64,000 nt of DNA. Source: Stenocarpella maydis. Taxonomy: Eukaryota; Ascomycota; Sordariomycetes; Diaporthales; Diaporthaceae. This document shows positions 11,912 through 24,027 of the stretch, in pieces (the first letter of the stretch is position 1; each line of letters starts with the position of its first letter). The notes under the pieces are model-generated. The model was given only the letters and a program-made list of their open reading frames with translations, did not search any database and was not told where the DNA came from. Position numbers and translations under genes: made by a program. The DNA is taken from positions 675,740 to 739,739 of the forward strand of contig NQMI01000007.1 of assembly GCA_002270565.1 (NCBI GenBank). The letters run 5' to 3'.

Positions 11912-13996
11912 ATGGCTGAAGCGAGCTTGAGTGCTGAAGCGACCACCAAGGCCCCCAAGGACAAGAACTGCCCATACTGCGGCCAGGCATTCACCTCATC
12001 TTCGCTTGGAAGGCACCTCGATCTGTATATCAAGGAGAAGAATCCAAAGGCACCCGATGGTATCCATAACGTCGATGAGATCCGTAAGATCCGGGGCAGC
12101 ATCACCCGGCGACATCACAAGGGCAGCAGGAGAGCTAGTTCAGACCCCGCCGCTAGCCATGCCGGATCCAGACGCAGTCCAGAGGCCTCTGATGCCGAGT
12201 CGGCCGCGGCAAAGTCACCAGGTATGCCAACGGACAAGCAGTCCACAGCCGACCTGACCAAGGGTCTATCACTTCATACTGCTTCATGGGAGACAACGGG
12301 GGTTATTAACAACATCCCTGGAGCAGAAACTGTAGGCGGAGGCGCGGACGCCGCCCGGAGGGCAAACACTCAGAGGGCTCAAAACCGGCAGATGATGAAG
12401 TCGTCGTTCGAGGTCAAGCAAAAGGTCCAGGACGCCCTAGATCGGGCCAGAGCTGCTGAATTAGCCCTGCGGGAAATTCTCAGCTCTTGGAGGGCGGCAA
12501 AGTACGAAAGGCCCACTTTTCCCCTCATCCTCAAGCAGGTTCTTGTGCTGACTTGACTATCTAGGCAGCAGGTGAATGTGCACTCAATGCCGTTCGACTT
12601 CGATCCGCTCTCGCTGGACTTCCCAGCACTGTGTCTCCAGTGCTTGGAACCACCACCAACATTATTCTCGTCTACCCAGCATCCCACTTCGACCTCGTGG
12701 TCCATAACACCCCCCGGGGAGAAGCAGCACCAAGCACTCTTGGCCTATTTTCAAGAGGAGTTCCGGAAGTGGAAGATAACATGTTCTTCTGCGACGACTG
12801 CAATCATGGAGGAACTGACTTACCCCCCTTCACAAGCAGCAACGTTCCAAGAAAACACTCGTGATACGGTGCAGAAAGCAGAGAGAGCTGCTGAGAGGCT
12901 CGAAAGGCAAGTAACAGAGCACCTAGCATCGGCCTTTTCCGTCTGGCAGCAGCTCCCACCACAGCGTCGGCAGGAGCTATGGATACTGGAGTTGGCCCGG
13001 AGCGTGGGGAGGAAACAGAAGGAACTGGACAAACTCAAGGAAGCACGGCATTCCCTGGAGCAAGAGAACGCCAACCTCAAGTCGCACATCGACCATCTGA
13101 ACCGACTACAGCAACCGCGGGAGTTCAAAATCGCGAATCCAATGACGTGGAGCATGAGTCAGAAGATGATCCAGCTTGCGGCCGAATCGGGCGTCAGCGG
13201 TCGGCCTGTTGTTGGGCTCAACCTCGAGGATCGTCATTCCGACCTCAACACGGTGGTGTCAAGCGCCATCGACAGATGGAAAAATGTCATTGTATCTTCG
13301 AGGGCAGCCAGCGGGCTGGCCTCTCAGAGGCCTCTCGACCCTTCATCCGCTTCGACGCAGATACCTACGACCACCACGCAGCCTCCCACGCCGACTGGCC
13401 AACAGTCATATCCCCAAAAGTCTTCGCCCTGCGTCTCCAACTCTTCCCGACCGCCTTTCCCCCGACATACTTCGCGAGGCTCTGTTGTACCTACGATCAT
13501 AGCCACCAGTGAGGCCCAAACGTCGACTGCCGGCACACCCTCGGAACAATCCGGTGGCGACTCTGACCAGGACTCGGATGCGGATGCTGACGAGGGCGAA
13601 GATGCCGACGCCGACGCGGATGCCGAAGCGGATGTTGAGATGGAGGGCGGAGACGGGTACCTCTCCACGGCACATACACCCGTGCCCCAAAGTCTTCCTC
13701 ATATGACACCAACCCCGATGCCTCAGACTCCCATGCCGCAGACGCCCATGCCTCAGACACCGATGACCCAGAACCAAATCCCACACGACCAACAGTCTTA
13801 TGCCACGCAGCAAATGGCGGCAGAGGCGAGGCAGAATCCATACCCACAAAACCACTCAGGAGGCGGGAACTACGCAGGACAAGCCAGCATATTACCCAGC
13901 CAGCAATTACATCTGGGCCAGCAAGCCTTTGGTCAGCAGTACCGGCCCAGCCAGGGCCACTGCGGAGGCATGAATATGGCATGGGACAATCAATGA
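11912..13996 (+). CDS. Zinc-finger, coiled-coil and acidic-tract protein of unknown role
   Basis: 673-residue protein from two exons, 11912-12501 and 12565-13996. The 63-nt intron (donor GTACGA, branch CTGAC, acceptor CTAG) removes the only in-frame stop. The N-terminus has a small finger, C20-x2-C23-x11-H35, where the fourth ligand position is Tyr39 (CPYCGQAFTSSSLGRH then LDLY); the spacing resembles Rad18-type UBZ4 fingers but lacks the last Cys. A basic segment follows (RRHHKGSRR). The middle is helical and charged (AERAAERLERQ ... KQKELDKLKEARHSLEQENA), a likely coiled coil. The C-terminal third has a DADADE-type acidic run, MPQTP repeats and Gln-rich sequence. Similar N-termini occur in many Sordariomycete hypothetical proteins. 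Nuclear function is an inference only. Confidence 0.82.
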
Positions 13997-16900
13997 CGGT
14001 GCGATGACCAACCTGTGACTGACCCATTAGTAGTCGACTTACTCAGACTTGGGATAGTCTCAGGTTGGCCAGAGCAAGCAGCCGAATGGTTTGTTGGGTT
14101 TGCGGACCACGGGCTTCGGATTGAATCGTGAGATGATTTTAAAGTCGTGAATATCCACGCCAATCACCCCACGCTTGGATTACCTCACTTATTCATATTT
14201 CTGGACAAGCTCACTCCTGGCCAGTTATCTGTGTCAAGGGGCACTCTACCATCCCAGCATCAACCAGACTCATGCAAGCTTTTCGATGGACATAGAGTCC
14301 AAGGGATCATAATATTGCGCCGTCTCCGCAGGTCCATAAACACATTGTCCTGCACCTCTAGATAGAGCTACAGATGATAGCCTAAACATACGGTTGAAGA
14401 AGTCTCAAGATGCTGAACTGTATAAAATCACAAATCTAATAATACTAATAGTAATATAACCTCAAACGATATCCAGACTCGACAACACCGCAACTACTAG
14501 CTCTGGTCGTGCCCCCTAGGAAGACCGTTGCTACGTACACTTGCGTACCTAGTAGAACTCGACCACCCCCGGGTTCATTCATACTAATAGGGCAGGTCGG
14601 GTCCGCAATTTCGGGGGCCTGTCAGCGGCCCTGGCGCCCCGTCTGCCCCCGGGCAAAATGCTGCAACTAAGGCTGCAATATGCCAGACCCCTGCCCATAA
14701 AATGTCAGGCCCGGCGAGAACCTGCACGACATTCCCTGAACCGGCCCGACTCTGCCACACACTCCCCCTTCCATGAGGCTGAAACAGAAGCCCCCGAGGT
14801 CCAACGCTCACTAAATACCGGTGCGGAGCCTCGGCAACTCCCGCTCTCCTGCATATCCCGAACCACTTCCTCCAGTCTCCAGACTTCTTGTACTTCTTAG
14901 ACTCCGCAACGATCGGTCACGCCCTGCTGGAATTTTGGGGGAAGACGCGAAGGGCGGGACCGGGGGCACGAGAATTTCTTCTAAATGACCAACCTCTTGT
15001 AATTTACAATTTTCCACATGCACTACTGGAGTGGGCCTCAGATAGGCAGCTTACTCGAAAGGGCGAACACCCCGCCAACAGAGGGACCCGGGGCCAGACC
15101 CGGGCGGAGAGGCCTCGACCAGCGAGGGGGAACCTCTCCCACCGCCCGAGAGAAAGATGAAAATCTCCGAGCGCGGGGCGGACACCCGACTGGCTACCAG
15201 CGGCCCCACCGCTCACCTACAATACATGCAATGCCGAGGGTGGCCGGGTGGGAAAAAGTCCCTAGGATGTCTGAGGTGCCGCAAGAGTTCGGACCCCCAC
15301 TCTCCCCCCAAATTTTGATTGCAGTTTTGTTTAGGTGGGCACGCGGCGGGACCCTGTCTGGGACATGCTGCTCACTCATGGAGATTCCGGGGGCCAAACT
15401 CTCTGGTACCGCGAAATACGCAAGCCCGGGAGGTGCCGGGCCTGGAATCCCAATCCCGTGTCCAGGGCACGGTGGCTCAGTCCAGCAAGCATCGCCTGAG
15501 GATTAGAGAATACACACCTGCCATGGTAGGGAGTCGGGCTGGCTGTGTGTATTGGCATATGATTTGGGGCAACACTGGGGCGAAGACGCAAGAATGCGTC
15601 CCAAATCCACGCCATTTTGTACCTTGTAAGATTCAAGTGAGGCTCCCGTGCCGGTCAAGCGTTTCTTCTTCACTGGAATCATCTCTTGATGCTGAGAGGA
15701 TATGCGTGGGTGAGCAGTATCCAGGGGCGCCTTCCCGCAGAGTAACATTGACATATGAATACTGAGGGCTTGGTGTGCTGTTGGTGTTGGCGTCTTCACG
15801 GATTGCGGAAACGCTACGGGTTTCTTACCTATGTGGTCGCTTCAATATCCCCCGTAAGTGGCAAGCCAGGCATGCTCGTTTCTTGGTGGCTGCGTTGATA
15901 CTCTGAGGCAACAAAAGAAAACAAGAATATAGAGCTTCGAGTGTTGCTTTTCTGTGACATGCTTCAGGAAGTATTCCAACAGGGCTTTCTCAAATTTTAC
16001 ATAGCAGAGACAGTATATACTCACGGCCGCCTAGGTATTACTCAGACCCCCGGCGGAAGCAGCCTCGTCGTCTCCTCCAAGGTGTATCGACTTCAGTACC
16101 GGTCAAGCTCTAACCAACAGTACCACGCCATCCACGGCCGGTACGCACGCTTTGCTTCAGCAGTATGTCACCGTCGCGGAACATTACGAGGACATACTAG
16201 TCCCAAGGTGCTAGAGCTTCGCCAATGCCAGTGACATCACCGAGGGTTTGCATCTCGAACTTCGGGGCCCTTGTCGAGAGGTACAACACCTCTGCTTGCC
16301 GACCATTTTCCGAATCACCGAAGCGATGGGCCGCATCGCGGACAAAGGGATCCTGCCGGTGATGCGAGCTTCCCGGCCACAGACGGCACGAGCCGTCTTG
16401 GGCACGCAGAAAGGATACGTGGTCGGAGACCAACTCCTTGGGCCCCGGCGATGCCAGAGGCCAAAACCCAACAGCGCTGTCCAGACCTTGGGAGGATCTC
16501 GCGGCTTGCCCGCCAACAGGCAGAAGCAGCTTGGCTTCAAGTTCTCCTCCGATCATGGCTTCATGCGCGCTCGGGTCCATCCAGGATCCTCAGGGTCTGC
16601 AGGACAGGTGGTCCATGTAGTACACTGGTTCTACTTTCTCAGCCTACTGGTGTACTATTGTTTGGGAGTACAACGAAGTGTTAATGCCGAATATTCTCGG
16701 TGTTTGATTTCCAGACCAGATATATTGAAAAATTGAGACGGGAGTTATGCTTGGGAGGTAAGTCTGAGTAATCTACCATCAATACAGATAGAAAGCCCCT
16801 CTCGGGGGCCTGGGAGCTATTCGTCCAAGTATCTAGGTATTACGGCTTGAGGCTTGAATAGGCGAACCGTCTGGGCAGTGTGGTATGTCGAGACACCGTT

Positions 16901-17722
16901 TATAGACTATCCTGGATGAATAGCACATATAATCTTCAATGTCGGCAATGAAGACCTATTTATGATATGTAATAGCATGATAGCCACTATACTTATTTTA
17001 AAACTGGTAGGAATGAAATTCTCGGCTTCAGTGTCGGAGTTCGCCAAGCCTGAAATGGTTATTATTGGGCGGTGTAGCCATCGTGGAGATAATAAGTGAA
17101 AGCCAATCACCACATCTAGACATTTGACAATTTACTTCTTTAACCCCCCCCCCCCCCTCCTCCTCTAGCTTAGAAATCGGCTGACCGAGGAATGAGTGGA
17201 AACCAACCCAAGGAGGAATGGTGAGGAATCCTGCTTCATGCGATACTTTTCTTGGCGGGATGAAGCGGAGAATTGAGAAGTAGAGCAAATTCTGGTGGAA
17301 TGCGATGCAATATTTGGCCTCTTGAATTTTGAGCTGACAAACAACCAAAAGCTTGAGAGATTTGCCCTCACCCATGGAATATTCTGGTAGTTAGTGTACG
17401 AGAAAGTCGTGTCATTGCTTCGACCACCGTCGAGACAGACTTTGGGCGCTTCTCCCGTCTCTATGTAGTCTACCGTGCGTTATTAGTGCCTCCTACTAGG
17501 AGTACCTAGGTAGTGGACCGTAGGCAAATCCCATCTCAACATGTGGGTTACAAGCAGGGGTTCTTGAAGATCTGATGAGTCATCTTCGCCCTGTCAATAG
17601 TGGCACTCGTGGCCTATTCTTGCGGTGAGTACTTAAAGTCAACCTCGGCCTGGCTTGCGGGGAATCCATCGACTTAGTTACCCTCGTGCATCGCCATCAC
17701 CGGCAAAGCCAAAACAGACAGC
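13997..17722. other. 3.7 kb intergenic interval, no gene seen
   Basis: Overlapping short frames on both strands (for example around 15000-15500 and 16200-16740) show no recognisable domain and no preferred frame. A C13 homopolymer lies near 17145-17157 and a TACCTAGGTA palindrome at 17503-17512. Confidence 0.45.
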
Positions 17723-18901
17723 ATGGCACAAGCACACGGCACTTACGACCCGAAATTCGAAGGGGTTTTCGCCAAGTTCCAGGAATTCCTGAAATCTGGG
17801 CTGGAAGTAGGGGCTTCCCTGACCGTGAACATTGACGGCAAGGACGTGATCAACCTGTGGGGAGGGTCTGCCTCCAGCGACGGCACTCGCCCGTGGAACG
17901 AGGACACCATCGTCAATGTCTGGTCAAGTACCAAGACCGTCTCGGCACTTGCCGTCCTGCTCCTCATCAACGATGGGCAGTTGTCAGCATACGACAAGGT
18001 CGCCAAGTACTGGCCCGAGTTTGCCGTCAACGGGAAACAAGACATTGAGATCCGGCATCTGCTGTCTCACACCTCGGGTCTCGCGGCCATCGAAGACCCC
18101 AAAACAACCCCGGATGACATCTGCGATGTCAAGCTGATCACCTCGATGCTTGAGAAACAGGCGCCGCTCTGGGAGCCCGGCACAGCCTCGGGATATCACA
18201 GCATGACCTATGGCTTCCCGCTAGGGGAGCTCGTGCGCCGCAGGACAGGCCTGAGCCTGACCGAGTTTGTCGCGCAGAGGATCGCCGGCCCTCTGGGTGC
18301 CGACTTCCAGATCGGTGCGGCCGAGAAGGACTGGCCTCGCATCGCGGAGCTGGTCCCGCCGCCCGCGGCCGCGCTCGCTGAGATGAGGAAGCTCGACCCC
18401 GACTCCCTCATGGCCAAGATGCTGATCCCCTTTGTGGATCCCTCGTTTGTCCACACGCCACAGTGGAGGAAGGCCGAGATTGGTGCCGCGAACGGACACA
18501 CAAACTCGCAAGGCCTTGCTCGCATCTGGTCCAAGGCGCTCACGATCAGCGACGAGAGCAAGAGGCTGCTTTCGAAGGACACGATCGATCTCATCTTCAA
18601 GGAGCAGTCGTACGGAAAGGACCTTTGCATGGGAATTCCTATTCGGTTCGGCATCGGCCTAGGCCTCAGGGGAAATGGGGATACCATCGCTGACGCGTGG
18701 CTTCCCGAGGGCAGACTCTGCTTTTGGGGAGGGTGGGGTGGGTCGTTGCTCATCAATGACGTGGATCGTCATATCACGATCGGATATGCGATGAACAAGA
18801 TGGAGCTGGGTACCGCAGGAAACACGGCCGTGAAAGCCTACGTTGGGGAGATCTACAAAGCTCTGGGGGTTCCAATACCCGCTCAACAGCATGGAAGTTA
18901 G
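17723..18901 (+). CDS. Beta-lactamase-fold serine hydrolase (EstB/LovD-like)
   Basis: 392-residue single-exon protein of the serine beta-lactamase/penicillin-binding-fold family, whose fungal members act as esterases or transesterases rather than antibiotic-resistance enzymes. The catalytic SxxK is S68-S-T-K71 (NVWSSTKTVSALAVLLL). The family landmark HTSGL follows at 116-120, and the Tyr motif is Y158-H-S160 in a GYHSMTYG context. The Gly-rich GGWGGSLLIN near the C-terminus takes the place of the KTG box. There is no signal peptide or membrane segment, so it is probably cytosolic. ATG 17723 has purine-rich context and no upstream in-frame ATG before a stop. Substrate is unknown; nothing nearby suggests a polyketide cluster. 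Confidence 0.9.
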   Translation: MAQAHGTYDPKFEGVFAKFQEFLKSGLEVGASLTVNIDGKDVINLWGGSASSDGTRPWNEDTIVNVWSSTKTVSALAVLLLINDGQLSAYDKVAKYWPEFAVNGKQDIEIRHLLSHTSGLAAIEDPKTTPDDICDVKLITSMLEKQAPLWEPGTASGYHSMTYGFPLGELVRRRTGLSLTEFVAQRIAGPLGADFQIGAAEKDWPRIAELVPPPAAALAEMRKLDPDSLMAKMLIPFVDPSFVHTPQWRKAEIGAANGHTNSQGLARIWSKALTISDESKRLLSKDTIDLIFKEQSYGKDLCMGIPIRFGIGLGLRGNGDTIADAWLPEGRLCFWGGWGGSLLINDVDRHITIGYAMNKMELGTAGNTAVKAYVGEIYKALGVPIPAQQHGS

Positions 18902-19913
18902 GAACTAGTACGATCATCAGAGTGGTCAGATTTGATCGAGATAATTCATGTTCTTGAGGCTGCCTTTTGCTCATGCGTGAATGGTGTTTACGTGAAGTTA
19001 TGCCTTGCCGCCCGGGTGCCCAGACGGAAGAAGAGAACCTTATATTGAATTTTATATCTGTTCGGCGGTCCTCCAGCATTTGTACCGCCGGTCAATATAT
19101 ACTACTCTAGAAATCTCCGTGTGCTATATATGACAACGGAATTGCTAACAGCTCCCTTAAGCTTTTCACAGCATTGAGTCGAACCAGCGCTGGTATATTC
19201 TACTCCCGCCGGCCTTCAACGAGATGCAGCCCCCCGAGCCGGAGCTCAACCCTATCACAACGCCAGCATGTGGTCCGGAGATCCGGAGTCCAGCTAAATC
19301 AGAAAATAGTTACCATCTTGGTGAGGTATCCCTCATCAGAACAGTGGCCGGAGGCGGATCAGTGGCGTTCTCTTCCCGCAGCACCTGGGCCCGATCCGGT
19401 AATTCAGCCCTGAGTGGCAATGCAACAGCCAGGCCGGGTGAGCATTCTGGAGAGAACAAGAGCCATTGCAACGAGCTGATGCACGCATACCCAGGTTCTC
19501 TGGATTCGACCTGGTTGTTTTTGGGGACCAATTCTTGGAGTCGCAACAAAGCAGGCCACCAACCTGGGTGGCCGGAAACGGACGCGCAGTCGGGGGATGC
19601 GAACGGGAGCCAGAAGCGGCAGGACAATGAATAATGCCACATTGCTTTTAGGACTGGAGGTCCTCTCTTTCTGAGAGCCGTCAGGCCTTTTCTGAACTCA
19701 GCCCTCGCATGACCATCCGTTGTGGCCAAGTTGGCGTCAAGCGTGTGCTTCTTCGAATCTCGCCGCCTCGCATTGTAACCCGCCCCGAGCATCCATCGGC
19801 CTTTTGACGAGGGTACGAGGGCGCGCGAGGGCAGATTGGCATTTCAGCATAATAAATAATCCACACGGTAGATGGTTATATAAGCGACCGCGCCGAGACG
19901 CCAAGTAGCCACG
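18902..19913. other. Intergenic, no gene seen
   Basis: About 1 kb between two co-directional genes. One minus-strand frame of 160 codons (19792-19310) has no recognisable similarity and is probably chance. A TATA-like TTATATAAGC lies at 19875-19884, about 30 nt before the next ATG. Confidence 0.4.
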
Positions 19914-22393
19914 ATGGCACGAGACTTTACCTTGGACCAAGTCGCGACGCATAATCGGAACCACCCCAGCAACCCATACGCGATCTTCTATGACGAAGTA
20001 TTCTGCTTAGGGCATATTCCGTTTGGCGGGTGTAAGTCTAGAGACCTGTCCCACATTCAAGTACTCAGAGTGAAAGCTGGGCATTTATGCAATTCCAGGC
20101 GCATGTGAGCTAAAGTCTGAATGTTCCAGGCGTGGTGTCATACGATCAGTGCAAGGCAGCACTGAGCGCAAACCCGGACTTGACTCGTTTGTTTATGGGG
20201 GGCCACAGGTTTGAAGAGACCTTTAATCTCATGATTAACACTCCCCGTTGCTACATGGGCCGCGTTGTCGAGTCGCTGAGCGACCAGCCGGTCGGTGGAC
20301 AGCAAGATCAACCAGCACAACCTGCCCACCAAGGACACAACGCCCCTGGTGCGAGCCCCCCAGGGCCAAATATCCCCGGAGCATATCCCTCCGGGGCGAA
20401 TCCCCCCGGTGCGAACCCCCCCGATGCGAATGCCCAAGCCGGATCAAACGCCCAAGCACAGAACGGCAACGGGCCCAATGCCAACCCCCCCCTGAGCCCA
20501 GCAGCCATCGTGCCCGACGACCCGGCCACTCTCGAGGCCAGACGAGCCGCCGAGGCGGCGCGCAAGAGCCGGCTCCGCAGGACGTACAACCCCCTCAGCC
20601 CGGAGCAGTACGACCGGGACGAGTACCCCGAGGGCGCCGTCGCCATGGGCTACCTCCCGGACCGCGACGGCCGGCGCTGGCGCGAGAAGCGCATGCGCCT
20701 GGCCCGCTTCGTCCAGTACGGCCACCGCGCCGCCGTCGACGAGGACGACCTCCCCCCCAGGGACGCCCGGCGCATCGACATCAACTTTGAGCGCGAGATC
20801 CACTACAGGAGGCACCTCGTGGGCGGCGCCGCAAGGGGCTGCACGGGCGCCTTCCGCGCCGCAAGGCCGCCCCCGCGGCCCAGCCAGCTCAGGTTCAGGG
20901 ACATCGGCGCGCCGCGCGGCGGAGGCCCGCCCCCGCCGGACCCGCCCGACTCGGACGACGGCGGCAGCGACGGCGGCGGGGACGACGGCGGCGGCGGGGC
21001 TGCCGACAGGGCGCGGCCGGTGCAGGTGGACGGCCGCGTGCGCCCGTGGTTCCCGTCCAACTCCAACCGCACGGCTCCCGCCCCGGCTCTTCAGCCGGCC
21101 ACGGCGCCCATCGTGCCGCCTGTGCAGGTGCCTGCGCCTCCGCCGGAACAGCTGACGCAGTTGCCCCTCGAGGAACAGAGGAGGCTTGCCAGTGAGAAGC
21201 TGGCAGGAGATATTGCGGCCGCAGACGCGGCGACGAGGGCAAAGCTGAGGACCCCGGAGGCCGTGAACAAGCAGGTTGAAAGCATGCTGGCCAGCTTGCG
21301 CAACAAGGGCAACACATCGAGGGATAGAACAGCGACGCAGCCTCACCACCATGAAGCGAGGCGGCCGCATCACCATGGAGCACAGCGCCGAGGTCATGAA
21401 GGAGACAGAAGAAGGCAGGAAGCAGCGGAAGCCACACGACGACAGCAGCAGCAGCAGCAACAAGAACAGGATGCGGCAGCCAGACGAGCAGAGGAAGACA
21501 GACAGAGGGAACTAGAGAGGCAGCAGTTTGCGGCAGCAGCGGAAGCGGCACGACACCAAGAACGGCAAGCGGAGGCCAAGAAGGCAGCAGATGATGCTAA
21601 AGTGAATAAAGCTGCGTCGGAGGCCAGCAAGCAAGGAGAGGATGCGGAACGGCTACAACGTCGCAGAGACGCTTATATTACGCAGGAGTGGAAGATAGAT
21701 GAGTTGATCCTGCAGGGGATGAGCCTCAAACAAGCGCGGGATATCGTTAGAGCCTCGTCCGTCGGAGGAATCCTGCTGACAGACCCGGACGAGAAAGCCA
21801 CCGACTCGGGCAGGGACCTCGTCAGCCCGGAGCAGAAGCCCCCGAGGAGCACAAGCTCAACAACAGGCGCCTCGACGACGGCCGGGACGAACAAGAGGCC
21901 CGCCGCCGACACGGGCCGTGAGGGCCAACGCCCCAAGAAGATGCGCGCGACAAGGATCCCGCCCACGGGAACAGGGAGCGCCCCCTCGGCTGCTCCCAAG
22001 GTGACCCACCAGGGCAACACCAAGACCGCTCCCACCGGCGGTCGCCCGCGGTCCTTCGAGAAGGGCAAGGAGCCGTGGGCGACGGGCAAGAATGACCCGA
22101 CCCAGGGGACGGGCGGCGCGGCTGACCGCTCCGATAACAGCGAAGAGAGCGACGGCGACGTGCCCTCGCCGGCGCCGGCCCCTGCCCCGGTGGCGGGCAC
22201 AGGCACAGGCACCACCGTGCCTCCCACACCCGCCTTCACACCCGCCGTCCCGAGCAGTTCGATTGCTCGGCCGCAGACCGGTGACCCGCCGGCATATGGT
22301 TATGACCCCACTGCCGCCTCGACCCTATGGGGAGCGCGAGGCGCCTTCCGGGCCGCACGAGGCCGGGGCTGTGGGCGGGGCGGGCATGATTGA
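19914..22393 (+). CDS. Large low-complexity protein, lineage-specific, unknown function
   Basis: 793 residues from exons 19914-20031 and 20130-22393; the intron 20032-20129 uses GTAAGT and TTCCAG and joins CVVSYDQCK in frame. The N-terminal 80 residues are the only ordered-looking part (FTLDQVATHN ... NPDLTRLFMGG ... NTPRCYMG). A collagen-like PPGAN/PPDAN repeat follows (about residues 100-150), then an Arg-rich segment and an acidic Gly run (DSDDGGSDGGGDDGGG). A Gln/Ala/Glu/Arg-rich helix (QQQQQQQEQDAAARRAEEDR) is a likely coiled coil. A short ordered patch (ITQEWKIDELILQGMSLKQA) precedes a disordered Pro/Thr/Ala tail ending in a Gly-Arg motif. I recognise no family. The coding frame is supported by its length and strong codon bias. 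Confidence 0.7.
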
Positions 22394-22984
22394 AGCTGAG
22401 CGTTGGTGGAGTTTACCTCCGGGTGCGTCTCTCCTCCTGTGAGTGTCATGTATTCGATTCTGCGGGTTTGACGACACGTGCTGATTGCTATGGCAGAACA
22501 ATATAAGTGGGTTTGTAAAAGCACGTCTCCTGACAGTACCCCTGTGGCGATGCTTCGGGTTGACGATGCTCGGCAGGTGCGAGAAAACCCGTAACAAGAT
22601 AATCCTGCCTTGGTGGAGCGTGTTGGGTTGGAATGGATGGGGTAGATAGATGCGTTGGCCTGGACATCCCTGCTGAGGACACATCTGGTAGGCGAAATGG
22701 TTCCCACCCATTGCGAGCTGGAAAAGCTGGGGAAAGCAGTGGTGACTGAGGAGAGGTTTCACTCCTTTCTGCAACGGTGGTTCCCGCACACATTACTCCC
22801 CGGCAGGAGACAACTTCCCTTTGTCCTTGATAGTAATTCATCCAAGTTTTTGAAAATTATATGATAGCGCTCGTTGTCGTGATGAAAAAAGAGGTTTCCA
22901 TTTTCCGTATCATCAAGTCCTAGCGTCACCACTTGCCAAAGCGAGACCCCAGGCACAACCAACATATCAATCCAAAGGCTGGGC

Positions 22985-24027
22985 CGCCAGATTACCCGCA
23001 TGACTTGCGAAAAGCCCTCGTGTTCTCAGAAGATCAGTCCTGGTCGTCGAGAGAGCAGCCAGCACACGGTATTGGCGCAGCACGCCCATGAGGTCCACCT
23101 ACAAGCTCGCCAACAAGGATATAAACAGGGGCCAGTGGATATCCCAGAGGACGCCTGGTACCCGGAAGCCTGTCACGGGCTCCAGGAGGATTGCGGCGGC
23201 TCCTGCGAGGTTTTCATATTGAGGTTAATCAGTCTGGCCATTACGGAGAGGGCGTGCTCGGCATGAATCGAAGAAATGGCACACTTGCACTTGCAATGAG
23301 GGATAGCAGGGCGACAGCGAGACAATGGAAGAAGTGAACCCACTAAGCCCAGAAAACAAGACCGCTGGCTCCCGTGATCGAATTCTCGTCACACGCAACC
23401 TCAGTCGCGATCTGCATGGAGGCACCTACCGTTCCACTTCAGAGCGCAGACCCTAACATCAGGCACGTGACTTCACCGGTCCCAGCCCAAGGTCGAAGCA
23501 CCGCGACGCCCACGTGTAGAACTCGCCCATGTTGCCAATCAGCTGGGCCGGGGCGACGTGGCAGATAGTAGACGTGAGCATCGTCCACCAGCGGCCCTGG
23601 AGCAGGTCATTAGGTGCGAAGGCGAGGTTATAAATCATGTACTCCATCTTCGGGTCGGGGCTCGGCGTGGTTTGGCTTTGTGACAGCCCCCGTAGGAAGA
23701 AAGCGATCAGCTGCTCTGGCATGCTTGTGGTGGCGCTGGCCTGGCAGCGGCGGCCTCGTTGGCAGCGTGAGCCCAGGCTATCGAGATGGCGGCGTTGGCC
23801 CCGATGAAGCCCCGTATGAAGAGCCTGCGGACGAGTTTCGATGACTGACGTGGTGACGGCGCCCGCCTGTGGCTTAGTCCGTTTTCGGCTTCTAGGCGCC
23901 GCAGTTGGGGCAAGTTGCTCGCCCAGTCGAGGAAGGCTGCTTCGGTACATGATGATGCCACTGGGAGGCCCACTGCGTAAATGTTAGACGAAGGATGAAA
24001 CGTCTCCCGATCAAGGAGTAGCTCCAT
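22985..24027 (-). pseudogene. Rhomboid-like serine protease locus, apparently damaged
   Basis: Three pieces in order on the minus strand resemble a rhomboid intramembrane protease. First, RRLFIRGFIGANAAISIAWA (about 23780-23835) fits a first membrane helix. Then GRWWTMLTSTICHVAPAQLI followed by GNM (about 23540-23605) fits the RWxTLxTxxxxH...N block. Next, ITGASGLVF (about 23350-23375) carries the GxSG nucleophile motif, reached in frame if GTGAAG...ATGCAG (about 23412-23476) is removed as an intron. Further on, SHAGNLAA (about 22990-23010) sits where the histidine helix is expected. Between the first two pieces a one-base frame change is needed near 23745, and the stretch after GxSG has stops I could not splice away. 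Either a multi-intron gene I failed to resolve or, more likely, a pseudogene. Ends are approximate. Confidence 0.5.

Noticed and set aside
12539..12568. 30-nt intron in the zinc-finger gene
   Set aside because: A 63-nt intron at 12502-12564 with a good branch site removes the same stop codon and is of normal size.
16197..16736. Overlapping frames of 109-162 codons on both strands
   Set aside because: They overlap one another on opposite strands, have no domain similarity or splice signals, and are typical shadows of GC-rich non-coding sequence.
17723..18901. Antibiotic-resistance beta-lactamase
   Set aside because: The fold is shared, but KTG is absent and fungal relatives are esterases; no resistance role is supported.
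19310..19792. 160-codon minus-strand frame
   Set aside because: Composition looks random, with no start context, family motif or splice structure.
20444..21551. Long minus-strand frames opposite the low-complexity protein gene
   Set aside because: Repetitive antisense of Pro/Gly/Gln codons; the plus-strand frame has correct splice sites and runs the full length.
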